Source of the DNA: Dendrocalamus latiflorus
Taxonomy: Eukaryota > Streptophyta > Magnoliopsida > Poales > Poaceae
Length of the DNA stretch: 64,000 nucleotides
Direction: 5' to 3'
Assembly: GCA_017311315.1 (NCBI GenBank)
Contig: CM029663.1
Coordinates: forward strand, 23,359,412 to 23,423,411
The position numbers and the translations under genes are program-made. The notes beneath the pieces were generated by a model, which saw only the letters and a list, made by a program, of their open reading frames with translations, ran no database searches and had not been told where the DNA came from. Numbering within the stretch: position 1 is the first letter of the stretch; each line of letters opens with the position of its first letter. Shown here piece after piece: positions 22,906 to 35,941 of the stretch.

Positions 22906-23007
22906 TTATGATGTTCAACAGAAACATAGATGCAATGCAATCACATTCCCACCTATAGTGCTTAGTGTGTCAAATTTAATATTTCATTAACCACGGACCT
23001 ACTGCCC

Positions 23008-23019
23008 GCTCTGATACCA
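23008..23019 (-). promoter_or_regulatory. primer-binding site (tRNA-iMet type)
   Basis: The minus strand reads TGGTATCAGAGC two bases inside the 5' LTR, the standard initiator-Met tRNA complement in plant LTR elements. Confidence 0.9.
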
Positions 23020-23021
23020 AC

Positions 23022-25151
23022 TGTAACACCCCAGCCAATCAATGACTTGGAATGCTACCAAACTAATAACTTAATAAAGAAACTAATATTCATCTTACAA
23101 AATTTCGGCAGAACCTCCTTTGTTTATTGAGTAAATCAAAGGTTCCAACGAGCATAATCAATTGATATGAATAACAATAAGCAAAAAATTCGTTTAAGCA
23201 AAACTGGATTATGTTCACCATCGCTCTCATAACAATACTACTAAGATAAGGAACAGAACCAATGCAAAAGATTTCTATTCTTTTATTACACTTTGAACCT
23301 GATTGACATTAATCTAATACCACTTAAATTATTCAGCAAATAGTGTTTAATGTTCTTTCTTCCTTCCATGGTGAATAGACCGTGCATGTGCAACAAAACT
23401 AATCCTTCTTTATTCCCATGCATGCCGATCTCATGTAGGTACCTAAAACAAACAACAACAAACAACAACAAGAGTGAGTTCAAAGACTCAGCAAATATAA
23501 TAAGTGGCAGCAAGAATAAAAAGGGACGTCACTTCACAAATTCATCCATCAATCATAAGAATAAACATGCTATGCAGTATGATAAAAAAATTCCTTTATC
23601 ACTTCTCTTTCGCATTTTACCGGTAAAGCGGAGTGTGCATACGTCAATGCACACCCATGCCTGTACCCTCTGGTACAGGGACCAATTGCCCATACTCCTC
23701 AAGTATGGGGACCTTTAGCCCGTCACGTCATCAACATGACGGGGACCTCGACGCTTGGTCATCTCGTGACCAAGATTTCAATAAATCAGCATGATGCACA
23801 AATGTGAATGTCTTAACAAATAAAACGTGCATTCACAACATTTATGCATCAGAAATTCTCATGAACTCTTTCACTTGCAATCGACCATAAACAATATCCA
23901 CATATCATTAACATCATCAAGACCACAAATTCTCATAACATGGATCAAACATCTACACACCAACAAACATCAACAATCCATGCTACAAAATTTAAACCAT
24001 CATTATACTTGCCTTAACCCCGAGAAAACGGAGAATGATCAGAAGGCGCGGCCCCTGGAATCCGTCCTCCTCCTGAATAATAATTATAATGATTGCTAAG
24101 ACAACAGTGACAAGTCTTTAGATTATCTAACTTCAAAACTTCATATCTATTGGTACAGAAGTCCGAATAGGACGTTCTAAGACTTTCTGGAAAGATAATT
24201 AAATTATCTAACTAAACCTAGTTGGTGAGCCTTCCTGATTCGGTCATAATCTACCCGCACCATCCAGTTTTCTTAAAACATCCAATTCTCGTCAGGCTCT
24301 CTGGACAGAGCACTAAAAACACCATAACTTCCTGTACGAGTGTCCGAATCATGAGTTCTTGGACTTTCTGGAAAGCTAAGACAATTACCTACAACTTCCA
24401 TTATACTGAGGTTCTCTGATTCTCCCAATATCTAATCGCAAAACTCGATCTCCCAAAACCTGACGGAAAACCCTCCGATCCGCAGAACAGTCCCGCTAAT
24501 AAAATCATAACTTCTGCTACAGAGGTCCGAATGATGCGTTCTAGCACTTCATGGAAACATAATGACATCCTCTAAAACTCTCTAGGCAAAGTCCAGACCT
24601 AAATCCCCACGAATCTTCCCCAAAACAGCCGACTAACCCGATCTGATCTAGCAGTCCAGAATACCGACGTTGATAACGCAATTAAAATTTACATCTACTA
24701 GGGGAAGAACATGGATTACCCTTGAAGAACGCTGAAGAATACCACGAACATCCCACGAATCTCTCCTCTCCTTCTTTTCCTCTTTGCCCCTTCTTCCCTT
24801 CCTCCGAGTCCAATCGCCTAGCTGCGAATTATTCCTTTCCCCTGATCATTCGGCATCAATTGGAGGTCTTGATCACCGGCAATGGAGGAGAGGGGAGGAG
24901 GAGGCGCTACTGGACGGCGCAAGGCAGAGGGGAGGGGCGCACAAGGGGGGAGAGGGGGAGAGGCGGCTAGGGTTAGAGGGGGAGGTGGCGCCTCCCCCTC
25001 CTGGCCGAAACCCACCTGGGCCAAGGCCCAGGCCCAGGTTGCAAGGGAAATTCAGAAAAATCCCCTTTAAAATTGATATTTTACTCTTCCCTTTAAGATC
25101 CTTCTCCCCGATTAATTTGATTATTTGCCGAAACTCTTCCGGGACATTACA
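23022..25151 (-). repeat. 5' LTR of the Tekay-like element (2130 bp)
   Basis: Same termini as the 3' LTR. By eye I see some 25 single-base differences between the two, about 1%, and one 87-88 bp deletion here near 24125 relative to the other copy. Short ORFs that appear twice in the two LTRs are not genes. Confidence 0.92.
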
Positions 25152-26832
25152 CATCTGGCCGGTCAGACCGGTCTAGTGCCGCCGGTCAGACCGCTCTAAT
25201 GAGGCCGGTCTGACCGCTGTTGTCGGGCCGGTCTGACCTGTCCCCTGGTACCTGGCCACCCGAGAGCAGACTGAAAATTCAGAAATATGGGCAGTTTTTC
25301 CAGATCTTCCAAAACCGAGGAATTTAGAGTTTTGCTCCCAAGATTTTTACTCCAGAGCAACACAACACTAACCTAAATAGCAAGGGAGGTTTGGGAAGCG
25401 AGGGAAACCAACTCAAAACCTATAATTTCAGATTTTGGCCAAAATCTGAAAATTACAGGCAGCATCAACGAAAACTCAGATTCCCATTTCATCTTTGGTC
25501 CTTTGGCCCTGAGATTTTGAGGATAGCAAGTAAATAACCTCTGGACTCTAGGTACCAAGTCTCATGCCATCTCAAAGAGGGAAACAAGGTTTATATCAAA
25601 CCCTAGAAAAGCTTGGAAAACTTCAGAGAGGGAAACAAAAACCCAAAATACTCAAGATTCACGTGTCCTTTGCACATGAGATTTTGCAATCAAGTTAGCA
25701 ATATTATCATGATATGCCAGCAAGAATCTCAGGCCATTTCCTCAAGGGAAACAAGAAATTCATCAAAACCCTAGAAAAAAGAAAGGATGAACAGAGGAGG
25801 CTGATGGAGGGAATCTGAGATTAAAAGTGATTAGCTCTTGGGAAAGTCGATCAAATGATCTTGGGGCATCATCCCAACATAGAGCAACCCATTTTGGGAC
25901 TTCTCAACGAGAAACAAGAAAATGCAGAAACTCAAAAATCACCAAAAAGGAAAACGAAGAACAGACATGAGCATGCGAGAAAAACTCAGAGATTTCATTC
26001 CAACCAATCAAGGATTACAGATGAGTCCCCATACGCATGGACATTAGAATAAGAGGAATGATTACATGGATTCTCAACTCATCCTCTCCCTCTTCCAAAT
26101 TCAAGAACCACACACCCTACATGTTTCTTGGAAGAACACACACAGAGAGGGGATGAACGAGGGAGACACTTCCTGCTGCCCTCAACCACTAAAGCCTCAA
26201 AGCAAACAACCTCTCCAAAGCTTCTTTTGACTAAAGCAAACCCTAACTCTCTCCCAAAGCCATGAGGGGGCATGCAGCCACTCCCTCCTATTTATAGCCC
26301 TTGGCTTATGGGTATCCAACCCGTTACGCCCGCTAAACCCGAACGGAGCCCGCTCCCGCTTGTGCAGCCTTGCGAAATTACCATTTCGCCCCTCCTGCAC
26401 CTTCCGGGAAGCTTCCGCGCTCCTTGTCGTCCAAGCCTCACAACCACCTCGAGTCTCCACCGTCTTCGACACATCTCGACCATTCTGACCTCGACACCGC
26501 CCGTGTCTAGTCCTATCCCCTCGTGTCTCGCCACGACTCCGCCTCGACGTCCTGCAGCCATCACAGACAAGAAACACATCAAATAGCACCGCTCGATACA
26601 TGTAAGCATAAATGCATGAATAAACCACATTAAGCATAAAAAGAGCCCTAACCTGTCGAATCATCAGAATATTCATCCTAAGCACTTTGACCAGGTTTGA
26701 CCAAGTCCGACCGAGCCCGTTACACCACGCAACGACATGGTCCGAACCACTCAACCCAAACTCGACTTCCCTAAACCAATGTCAATTACTCATCACACAA
26801 CCGGGGTCACCTCCACATGGTCCATCATGTTA

Positions 26833-29490
26833 TGATGAAAGGTGGTATGAAGGCAACAAATTTATATCATCTTCAATATACTACTCTAGTTGGAACTGTT
26901 GTTGTTTCTTTGACTAGATTGTCCGATACCGATTGGACTAATCTATGGCACATACGTCTAGGACACATGAGTGAAGCTAGTATGAAGGAATTGTGGAAAA
27001 GAAGTTTACTTGATGGTCAATGTGTTGACTAGTTAAAGTTTTATGAACATTGTGTCTTTGACAAGCAGAAGAGAGTAAATTTCAACACTGCTACTCGTTC
27101 TTCAAAAATCATATTTGATTATGTTCACTCTGATTTGTGGGAAGAATCTTGTGTTCCATCCCTTAGAGGTGCAAATTACATGCTGACCATCATTAATGAC
27201 TACTCGAGAAGAGTTTAGGAATACTTCATCAAGCACAAGTCATATGTGTTCAAGACCTTGAAAGAGTAGAAGATTATGATAGAGAAACAGACCAGTAAAC
27301 ATGTTAAGAAACTCCGAACAGATAATTGCTTGGAGTTTTACTTGGGAGAATTTGAAGCATTATGCCAATCGGAAGATATCGTGAGGAACTTTATTGTTTC
27401 GGGTACACCATAATAGAATGGTGTGGCTAAGCGCACGAATAGAACTATCATAGAAAAGGTAAGCTATCTGATTTGACATCAGGTCTGTCAAAGGAGTTTT
27501 TGGGCTTGGCTGCTTCCACTGCATACCATTTGATCAATCGATCACCAAACACTGCCATAAATAGAAAAACTCCAATTGAGAAGTGGTCAAGTTCTCCCGC
27601 TGACTACTCGAAGTTGAGCATTTTTGGCTATCCTGCTTATGCCCATGTCAATAATGAGAAATTAGAGCCAAGAGTTATTAAGTGCATCTTCCTAGGCTAT
27701 AAATCTGGTGTAAAATGTTACAAATTGTGGAATCTTGAAACTAGAAAGGTGGTCGTGAGCAGAAGTGTTACATTTGATGACTCTACTCTAATGAAAGACA
27801 ATGCTACCACTGTTGCTCCTGAGAAGTAGCATAAAACCAGCGCGTAGGTAGAGCACGTTATTAGTTCAGGATTTTCTCACCAGATGCTAACAAAAAAATT
27901 CACAGGAAGTCTCTGTTCAGGCTCTGACCAGTAGTCATCCAACAAGAACTGGTTAGAACCAATAATACATTACAGTTGATCAGGTCAGGAGGACTATTCA
28001 GTCTCTAAGGAGGTTAATTGAAGAAGCCAATGTTGTGGCTTATTGTTTAAACATGGTAGAAGACATTGAATGGGCTGTTGAGCCTTCAACTTATTCATAA
28101 GCCATCTGCTCTGATGAATCAAAGAGGTTGATAGCTACCATGCATGAGGAGATGGAATCTCTCAAGAAGAACTCCACTTGGAAGTTGGTTAAGCTCCTGA
28201 TTGAAAACAAACCTATACATTGCAAGTGGATTTACAAGAAGAAGGAAGACACATCACCGACCGACTAAGTCAAGTATAAGGCGAGTCTCATTGCAATGCG
28301 ATATAGCCAAATCCTAGGTATTGATTTCACAGATGTTTTTTCCCTATACTAAAACATAGTTCCATTCGTACTCTACTTAGCATTGCGTCTATGCGTGATT
28401 TTGAGATTAAGTAATTGGATATTAATACCATGTTCTTACATGGGGAATTAGAAGAAGCCATCTATATGGAGCAGCTGGAATGTTTTATCATTTCGAAAAA
28501 GGAGTTTTTTGCTTACAAATTGAAGAAGTCTCTTTATGTGTTGAAGCAATCACCCAAACAATGGTATAAGAGATATGACTCCTTTATGATCTCTCAAGGC
28601 TTTAAGAGATATGATTCTGATAACTATGCTTATTTGAAGATCATCAATGGTTCAGCTATCTATTTTCTCCTATATATTGATGATATGTTGATCATGGCAA
28701 AAGACAAGCCTAAAATTTCAAAACTGAAGATATAATTGAGCAATGAATTTAAGATGAAAGATCTCAATACAACAAAGAAGATTCTTGGTATGGAAATCAT
28801 TGTAGACCAGTAGTTTGGGAAACTATACCTAAGTTAGAATAGGTATATTGAAAAAGTTCTTTGTCACTTCAACATGCATAAGACTAAACCAACCAATACA
28901 TTGCTAGCTTCACATTTTAAGCTCTCTTCAGCATCAAGTCTATAAACAATTGAAGAAGTTGACTACATGTCAAGTGTTTCGTATGCAAGTATAGTCAGAT
29001 CACTTATGTGCGCTATGGTTTGCTCTCGCCTCGACCTATCTTATGCTTTGAGTATTATCAGCGTATATATGGTCAATCTTGGCAAAGACCACTAGAGAGC
29101 TATTCAGTAGACCTTCAGGTATTTAAGGGGCACTTCTGATGCTTGTTTGCATTTTGGATAGACTAGTGATGTGCTAGTCGGATATGATGATTCGGATTAA
29201 AGTTAGAAAATATCAAATGTTACATGAGAGAACAAATCACATTAAAGTTAGGTATCACTACATCCAAGAGTTATTACACAAGGTGATATCAAAGTTTGCA
29301 AGTTTAGTACTCATAAGAATCCAGCTGATATGATGACAAGCCAATTCCTACCGCCAAGTTTGCACTATGCTCAGACTTGATTGGTATTATTCATTAGTCT
29401 GTTTAGAAACTTGATGCACGAGAGGTATTCTACAATTTCATTGAGAAGTTCTTCGATTCTTTTCGCTACAAGAGGAATTTGATTTAAGGT
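26833..29490 (+). pseudogene. copia pol remnant (integrase, RT, RNase H)
   Basis: Continuation of the copia element after the solo LTR. GAG-pre-integrase: TNLYHLQYTTLVG, LWHIRLGHMSEASM near 26945. The zinc finger then has FYEHC where the family has a Cys pair, so one ligand is lost. Integrase: IFDYVHSDLWEESC near 27110, KLRTDNCLEFYLGEFE near 27310, NGVAKRTNRTI near 27418, and the block 27473-27829 (YHLINRSPNTAINRKTPIEK). RT: MHEEMESLKKNSTWKLV near 28140, MDINTMFLHGELEEAIYMEQ near 28415, and the catalytic LLYIDDMLIMAKD near 28670. RNase H end: HKNPADMMTSQFLP near 29310. Many stops and frame changes. A dead and old copy. Confidence 0.85.
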
Positions 29491-29546
29491 GGAGATTATT
29501 GTATTTTGTGATCCGAATCTAGTCAGGTCCGACCACTGTTGGTCTT
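29480..29546 (+). mobile_element. copia polypurine tract and start of its 3' LTR
   Basis: AAGGTGGAGAT near 29487 is the purine tract. The LTR begins around TGTATTTTGTG (29499) and is cut at 29546 by the SIRE-like solo LTR. It resumes at 44595 after the duplicated GTCTT. Confidence 0.65.
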
Positions 29547-30289
29547 TGAAAGATCAAGCTCCGATGAATTGAATGATTAAAGGGGAGATTGAAAGATCAA
29601 ACCCAGATTAAGTTGGTTTTGGTGTTAATGAAAAATACCATTATGAGATCTTGGTAATAATGACAAATACTTTTATAATGTTTTGGTGATAATGACAAAT
29701 GTATATATGAGACTAATATGTTTGCTTGAGTTTATTTATGCTTAGTCTCATTTGGATGGAAAAGTGAAATCAAAGAGATATGCATTCGAAATCGCTTTCT
29801 CATTTACAAAAGCATTCCTTAGATCCAAAATATGGATTGAACTCCTCAATTAGTCTAAAATGAATATGTGCATATGTCTTTCTTTATATACACTTGTATG
29901 CACACATTTAGGGGAGCTCTCTCTATAGTTTGGAGTTTTATGAGTATTGAGCCATGCTTCTTTTAATATGCATATTTGGGATCTTTAATTTGAAATACAC
30001 TCTTGAATATATATAGCTTGTGTAGTTCGTATATACTCATGTGCAATTGGGTTGTCATTTAGCTTCTCCATTATGTGTTAATGGATGGTTGATTTATGAC
30101 AACCGGATTGGTAAGCTTTGTTTAAAGCTTATCTTAGAGTATACATTTGTTGTGTACAAGTTGTATACTCGCAAATCAATATTATATCTCAATATTTGTT
30201 GAGATTGTCATGAATTACCAAAATGGTGAAGTTTGGTAATTGATGACAATTGTTTTGTGGACTAACGGTTTCCATGAGTTGGATGCAGA

Positions 30290-30600
30290 GGTTAAGTTTC
30301 ACAAATGAGAACGACGTGGGATGACTTCATGTGTTGAAGGTTATCAAGTCAAGATCGAGAAGAAGATAGCTTCATGAGTTGAAGGCTATTAAGATGAAGA
30401 AGATAGCTTCATGAGTTGAAGGCTATCAAGATGAAGAAGACTTCATGTGTTGAAGGCGGTCGAGAAGAGGATGCATCATGAGTTGATGCATGTCCAAGAC
30501 GATCATATGTTGATCAAGTAAAGACCATCATGTGTTGATGGAGTTGATGAGAAAAATGCATCATGAGTTGATGCATATCGAGATGATGACCCAAGGCAAA
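30290..30600 (+). repeat. internal short-word repeats of the SIRE-like LTR
   Basis: Reiterated words such as cttcatgagttgaaggctat, gaagaaga and gcatcatgagttgatgcat recur at 25-45 bp spacing. Three related copies of cggaagttccg / ctgcggtagttcc follow at 31120-31380. They are diverged direct repeats inside U3. Confidence 0.6.
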
Positions 30601-31407
30601 GGTATGGCTAGCTAGGGCTAAGGATGTGTTCCTAGTCTTTTACCGGTCTTGGTGTTTGGTTGGAAGACCGGATTGCTAGTATAGGTTGCCGTACTATTAA
30701 GAGGGGTCATGTCTAGTAGTTTGAGTCTCATCATGTGTTGATGGCTCAACCTCACTTGCTCTAGCTCATCTTGACATGATGCAATTATTTGCGAATGTGT
30801 TTTGCAAATAGTTGATGCTTATGCATCTAATCCTTGTAACATGTGACTATACTTTGCAAATGTGTTTTGCAAAAGGTTGAAGTCCATGTACCTAATCCTT
30901 GTAGCACGATCTAAGTTTGTTGCTATTTCCTTTGACATTAGACCATGGTAGTGACTCTTTGGATGTCTTGTGATTTCTGCATTGATCTAATGTGTTTGAG
31001 ATCATGCAAATAGATGAGTTGTGTAGCCCTCTGAATAAGCTTTCCATAGAGTCCAAGATCACTCAATTACGACATCGGAGTCAAAAGTTATGACCATTTT
31101 TCCGAGTGTCGTCTGTGCTGAAAAATCGAAATCGGAAGTTCCGCAATTTGTACTGCGGTAGTTCCAAAAAATCGGAAGTTCCGATTTTCCGGAAGTTCCA
31201 ATTTCTGAGCGGAACGTTTTTTCCAGAGAGCGATTTTCTGAATGACTTGGCCTCGAGGAAATCGGAGGTTTCGCAATTTGTACTGCGGTAGTTCCGATTT
31301 TGGTCCAACGGCTAGTTTTCTGACCGTTGCGAGGAAATCGGATGTTCCGGTTTTATAACTGCGGAACTACCGATTTTCCTGATTTTTCAGGGATTTGGCT
31401 CCAACGG

Positions 31408-34400
31408 TGTAGGGACCCAGATATTAATATCCGGATTCCTCTGTGATTACCGCACTATTCCCTGGATCAGTAGATAGTGCTCACAGATTACAGTTCTGAA
31501 TATCAAAATACATATCATGCGGAAACGTAATTAAAATAATAAACTTACTCATGGGCCAAATAGGCCGAAATCATAAAATTGCAGCAGCGCAAGAACGAAG
31601 CTCACAGGTGGGACCTTCAGGACATGCCCACAGGCAGCCAACTGGAGGTTCGCGACCTAGCCCTTGACATCTTCATCTTCTCTGCCAGCTTGTCCAATTT
31701 TGTTGCTGAGGCGAGGTGATTTGAGTCTTGATTCTGAATTTTTGTCGCAAAAGCGAGCGTGAGCACTCCGACCCCGTGCTCCGCGAGCCAATACACAGAA
31801 TGCAAATAAATAGTATGCATGGCTTATCAAAGGAAGGCTTAGGTTATTTTATTTGCCATAAACTGCATTTGAAATATGGTATATAGAAATCTCCTGAGAC
31901 TTAGCAGTTTGAACCAAATCATATTGTGTGAAAGAATGCAATATCATTAATACTGATACAGATTTTTCGTTCACCATATATGGCACCTGCACCATATGCT
32001 TATCTTTCAGCGTTGTATACGCTTAACTTACCACTGGGACGACACCCAGGACAATTCCAAACCAGGGCAGTCCTTCGCCCTTCACATTTCCATTCCCACC
32101 CACAAAGTTTTTGAAATAGAACTATATCTAGTTAAGTTCCCATGTCCGCCCTTGACCGTGGGCACGGCTATTCGAATAGTTTTAGACTCTGCAGAGTGTG
32201 TACACTTTCACCACAAGAGATAATCAACTCATTGCCCCACATGATTCCTTAGACATGTGGTCGAGCAGACCATCACAGTGACTTTTCAAAGTATCTAGAC
32301 TCTTTTCTCATCTCACTTTTATGGGCTTCTCCCACTTGCGGTGGGTCCCATCTGTGCGCGGGATGTTTCCCACAGCCACTAACGCAGCCGGGCTCCCCTC
32401 CCCGCAACGTTAGGACAGCTGGGAAACTTCACCCTACCTGGTGTCCCTTCAGGCCCCCTTGCCATAGCGTAGCCCCTTCAACCCCCTACCAGTGAGATGA
32501 GTCCAGGGTTTCGATAAGTTTACTTAGCCAAGTTGTACTTTACAGACTTGTGGTTGTACTGTTTTACACAGGAGGTCATGACAAGATTCAGTCCTTAGAA
32601 TTATCTGGGCGGTCTACCACAAACCCACTTTGTGCTTCCACTGCACCACACATTCACACCCTCAAACCAATCCGCCCAGATATTTAAGCATGTTGGGGGT
32701 TTTTGGGAACATAAAATAATCATACCAACATATACCAGTCATTCCCGTCATGACTGCCCGAATCAATTTCTCATGAATAAAAGTGATGCTTGGGGCAATT
32801 TCTTGCCCCGGGTTCCTAGTCAATGCTAAGCATGGCATACAATTAAGGACTTTTTTTTGAAATGTTACTGTTATATTTTTGCTAGGGCGACAAGGTTCAC
32901 ACATTCAAATATTCCAAAGGAGGGGTAATATTATTCAAGGTAAACAATAGGCACATAACTAGAATATTAAACTAAGCATGTATTTGCATATAAATTAACA
33001 ACATGCAATTTGATAATTTAAAACAAAGTAATTTGCAGAAAACATAGGATCAACATGGTCAAAGTATTGACTCGCCTTGCGCGGTTTACCGCGGACTTGA
33101 GCTCACACGAGGCTTTCTCTTGAGCTTCTATTCTTCATCTTCACTTTGCTCTTGATCTCGCTTGATCCATTGATTCTTCGAGACTCCGGCTTCTAACTAT
33201 GCGATAAGCGACTGATTCCAAATGAAGCAAATAACTCAAAAGATCCAAATAAATCCAAATAAACCCAATTGAACTTGATTAATTTTTATTATGATTAAAT
33301 AGAGGTGATTTGAGACGAGGTTTTGTGGACGCGGAGTATTTGTCGGAGCCGAACTAGCGATAATTGGTAGCAGGGCATTCAATGAAGGAGGAAGTAGGGT
33401 TTATGACACAGAAATATTAATGAGATTATCCTACTTTAGATTTGGGGGAAACTAGGTTGAGCCAGCCATTGAATAGCAATTTACTGAAAAGGGGTACTAT
33501 GAATTAATAGGAATTTTCTTAATAAAGCTATTTCTTTTATTATTAACTATTCTTGACCATTAAATGTTAAAGTTTGTACCAAAAACATTTTAAACATTTT
33601 TGGGAAGGCAGCTCTCATGATATTAGAGATGAGGAATCCACACCCGATATTTTATGTGGCAAAATCTTGCTAAATTAATTTACTTAGTTTGCATTAATAG
33701 ATTTTGGTTAGGATATGAAAGATATCTTTTAGACCACCCGAGCTTTTAAGTATTATACGAGTTTGCAGAGTAAAGTCTGAAATTGTTGGGATTATCTTTA
33801 TAAGGTTTCAAACATGCGTCTTTAATCAATGTTGGATTAACTTCTAGTACATTTGATTTATAAAAGAGAATCTTTTACTTAGTTTCACCTACTTGATTTT
33901 TAACATCAATAACCCTTGGATCTATGTCGGTTATATGCTATCTGAAAATAGATCATATATATTCTCGCTTTAGTTGCACATGAAGATTAATGTAATAATC
34001 TCAACTGGCATAATATGAACCATCGTTAAGTTTTTAATTTAAATGTTTACATCTTCCTCATTATGAAATTACAAGTAATCTCCTAATATGCCGTTGATTA
34101 ATAGTTAAGCTTTAAAACAAGTATTCACAGCACATTAGCCAATAACATATGATAATTGATGCATGCCTTATCATTTAGCAGCTCATTTGTATCCTAATAA
34201 ATTGTTGCATCTTTTATAAATTATTCTCATTTTTATCCACATCTTATATTTCAAGACTACTTCTAGATATGAGATGAGAGGATGCAAGTGATACACAATT
34301 TCTAAGTACTTCCTGCAAGGGGCCCACATGTCATAACAGAGACACGGAGAGGGGAGGGCACTGTCTTCGGCTGAGCTGATGGAGGGGAAGCAAAAGCAGA

Positions 34401-35924
34401 GGGAACAGGGGAGATACTCGGCCAGGGAAAAAGGGGGTGGTGGCGCCGGCGAAGGACGGCCGGGGAGGCGGCGGCAACCAGTGAAAGGGAATGCCCAGGT
34501 GACGACGAAGCTCACGGTGGCAGTAGCTCCGGCCGGGTGGCGCCAAGGCGGGCTGGCGGCGGTGTTAGGCGGCCGGCGGTGAGGCGGAATCGAGGCGCCG
34601 GCGGCCGGGGAGGAGAGGGAAAGGGGTGGCGCGCGCATGAGTAGGAGAGCGGCGGAGGGGAGCTTACCGAGTGACCTTTGGAGTCGGGGAGGTGCCGGAG
34701 GGGGCGGCGGCGATGGCCATGGGCGGCGCGAGGAGGTCGCCGTGGAGGAGGAGCACGGGCGGTGGAGGGCGCCGGCCAACGGTCGGAGGAGCTCCCGTGC
34801 ACCAAGGAGAAACCCTCGGCGCGGGGAATCGGCCTCGGGTCAACCAAGGGGGAAGCGGCAGCGGCCATGGGCGGCGCCGGTAGGCTCATGGTGCTGGTGA
34901 GCTGAGGCGGCGGAGAGGCCCAATTGATGGGTGGGGCCAGTTGAGGGCGCTGTGACAGTGCTCCCTCGGCGAAGAATTTGAAGATGGTCGACCGAGGAGG
35001 CGGCGGAGGAAAAATAGCGGCGGCGGTCGGATTTTGGGGGAAAACTCACCGTGCAGCTAGCGGGGAAGGGAGGGGGCGTGGAGAGCAATGGGGAGCGGCA
35101 GCATCCTTATAGCGGCAGAGGGCGGGAGGCGCAGCTGGCGGAGGACCGGGCGGAGCGGGGGAAGGACCACCGGGCAGGGCGCCGCGCAGGCGGTGCGCAG
35201 AGGCGCCGGGCTCGACGCGATGCGACCGAGCGAGCGGCGAGTGCAGAGCAGGGAGGGGGCAACGATGCAAGGATTTAGCGAGATTTGACGCAGAGCAGGG
35301 AGCACAAAAAAGGAGAAAGGGTGTGACGCGGAGGGTTCATGGCCACAGAAGGGAGAAGAAAAGAAATGCAGCGCAGCGAATGGGAGGAAGAAAGAAAAAG
35401 AAAGGGGAAGGAAGGCCAGCTCGGCCACACGACAGAGAGAAAAAAAGGAGAAAGGCAAGCCGGCCTGGGCGCAAGGGAAAAGAGGAGAGAGGGAAGGAGA
35501 ATTTAGAAAACTGGGATTTTCATTTTTAATTCGTATTTTAAATCTTATATTAGGGTTTACTGATTTCAATATTTACATGACATTCAAAGTTTTATATTTT
35601 CATTTATGTTTTGCATCCAACTTTTGGGCTAATCATTTTGGAATGTATCCTAATATTCTTTTGGGTTTCATTTAATTAATCTTGACTCTTGAATTCAAGA
35701 TTTTAGCATTTGAATTCATGATCTGCAATGTCATTTTCCATCTTTGTTATTTACACGATCATTATTTGTAATTGAGATTATCTTTGATGGCTAATTTTTT
35801 TTTATAGCACAAAACTCAAAAAAAAAACCTCAAATAGACATTCCGAAGAAAATCGAGTGCCAGCAAAATCAAGAAAATTTTTAAAATGCCCTATTTTTGA
35901 ATATCCAAATTTTGGGATGTTACA
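31408..35924 (-). repeat. 3' LTR of the LARD (4517 bp)
   Basis: In plus orientation it starts TGTAGGGACCC and ends GGGATGTTACA. It contains a CpG-rich island of about 1 kb (34320-35330) within AT-rich sequence. The GC-rich open frames there appear identically in both LTRs and have no recognisable domain. A TATA-like word (CTATAAGG, minus strand) at about 35113-35120 may be the LTR promoter. Confidence 0.92.
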
Positions 35925-35941
35925 AACCTACCCCCCTTAAA
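35925..35941 (-). promoter_or_regulatory. polypurine tract of the LARD
   Basis: The minus strand reads TTTAAGGGGGGTAGGTT directly before the 3' LTR. Confidence 0.75.

Larger units (their letters stand above)
15791..25151 (-). mobile_element. Tekay/Del-like Ty3/gypsy chromovirus, full length, coding broken
   Basis: Complete element of 9361 bp, transcribed leftwards, with the 5-bp duplication CATCT at 15786-15790 and 25152-25156. LTRs run 23022-25151 (5') and 15791-18007 (3'). The primer site TGGTATCAGAGC (tRNA-iMet type) lies two bases inside the 5' LTR. A purine tract lies next to the 3' LTR. Domain order gag, protease, RT, RNase H, integrase, chromodomain-like tail marks a chromovirus. The long LTRs and the polyprotein text fit the Tekay/Del clade. 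Four frameshifts and one nonsense codon were seen, so this copy cannot make the full polyprotein. Confidence 0.92.
15531..26827 (-). mobile_element. solo LTR (about 1.9 kb net) with a nested gypsy element
   Basis: Begins TGTTGGACC and ends GGTCCATCA, flanked by the 5-bp duplication TGTTA at 15526-15530 and 26828-26832. After removal of the nested gypsy element and its CATCT duplication about 1.93 kb remain. Read on the minus strand it looks like one LTR: a TATA box (GGGCTATAAATAGG) at about 26287-26300 and a GC-rich leader after it. A run of ggtcagaccg motifs lies at 25155-25245. No internal retroviral genes remain, so it is a solo LTR from LTR-LTR recombination. The insertion splits the copia GAG-pre-integrase coding region. 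A 12-base G run sits at about 15550-15562. Confidence 0.8.

Noticed and set aside
34183..35569. GC-rich ORFs in the LARD LTRs (also at 42053-43545) as genes
   Set aside because: They occur in both LTRs, overlap on both strands, and contain only low-complexity Pro/Ala/Arg/Ser text without a domain.
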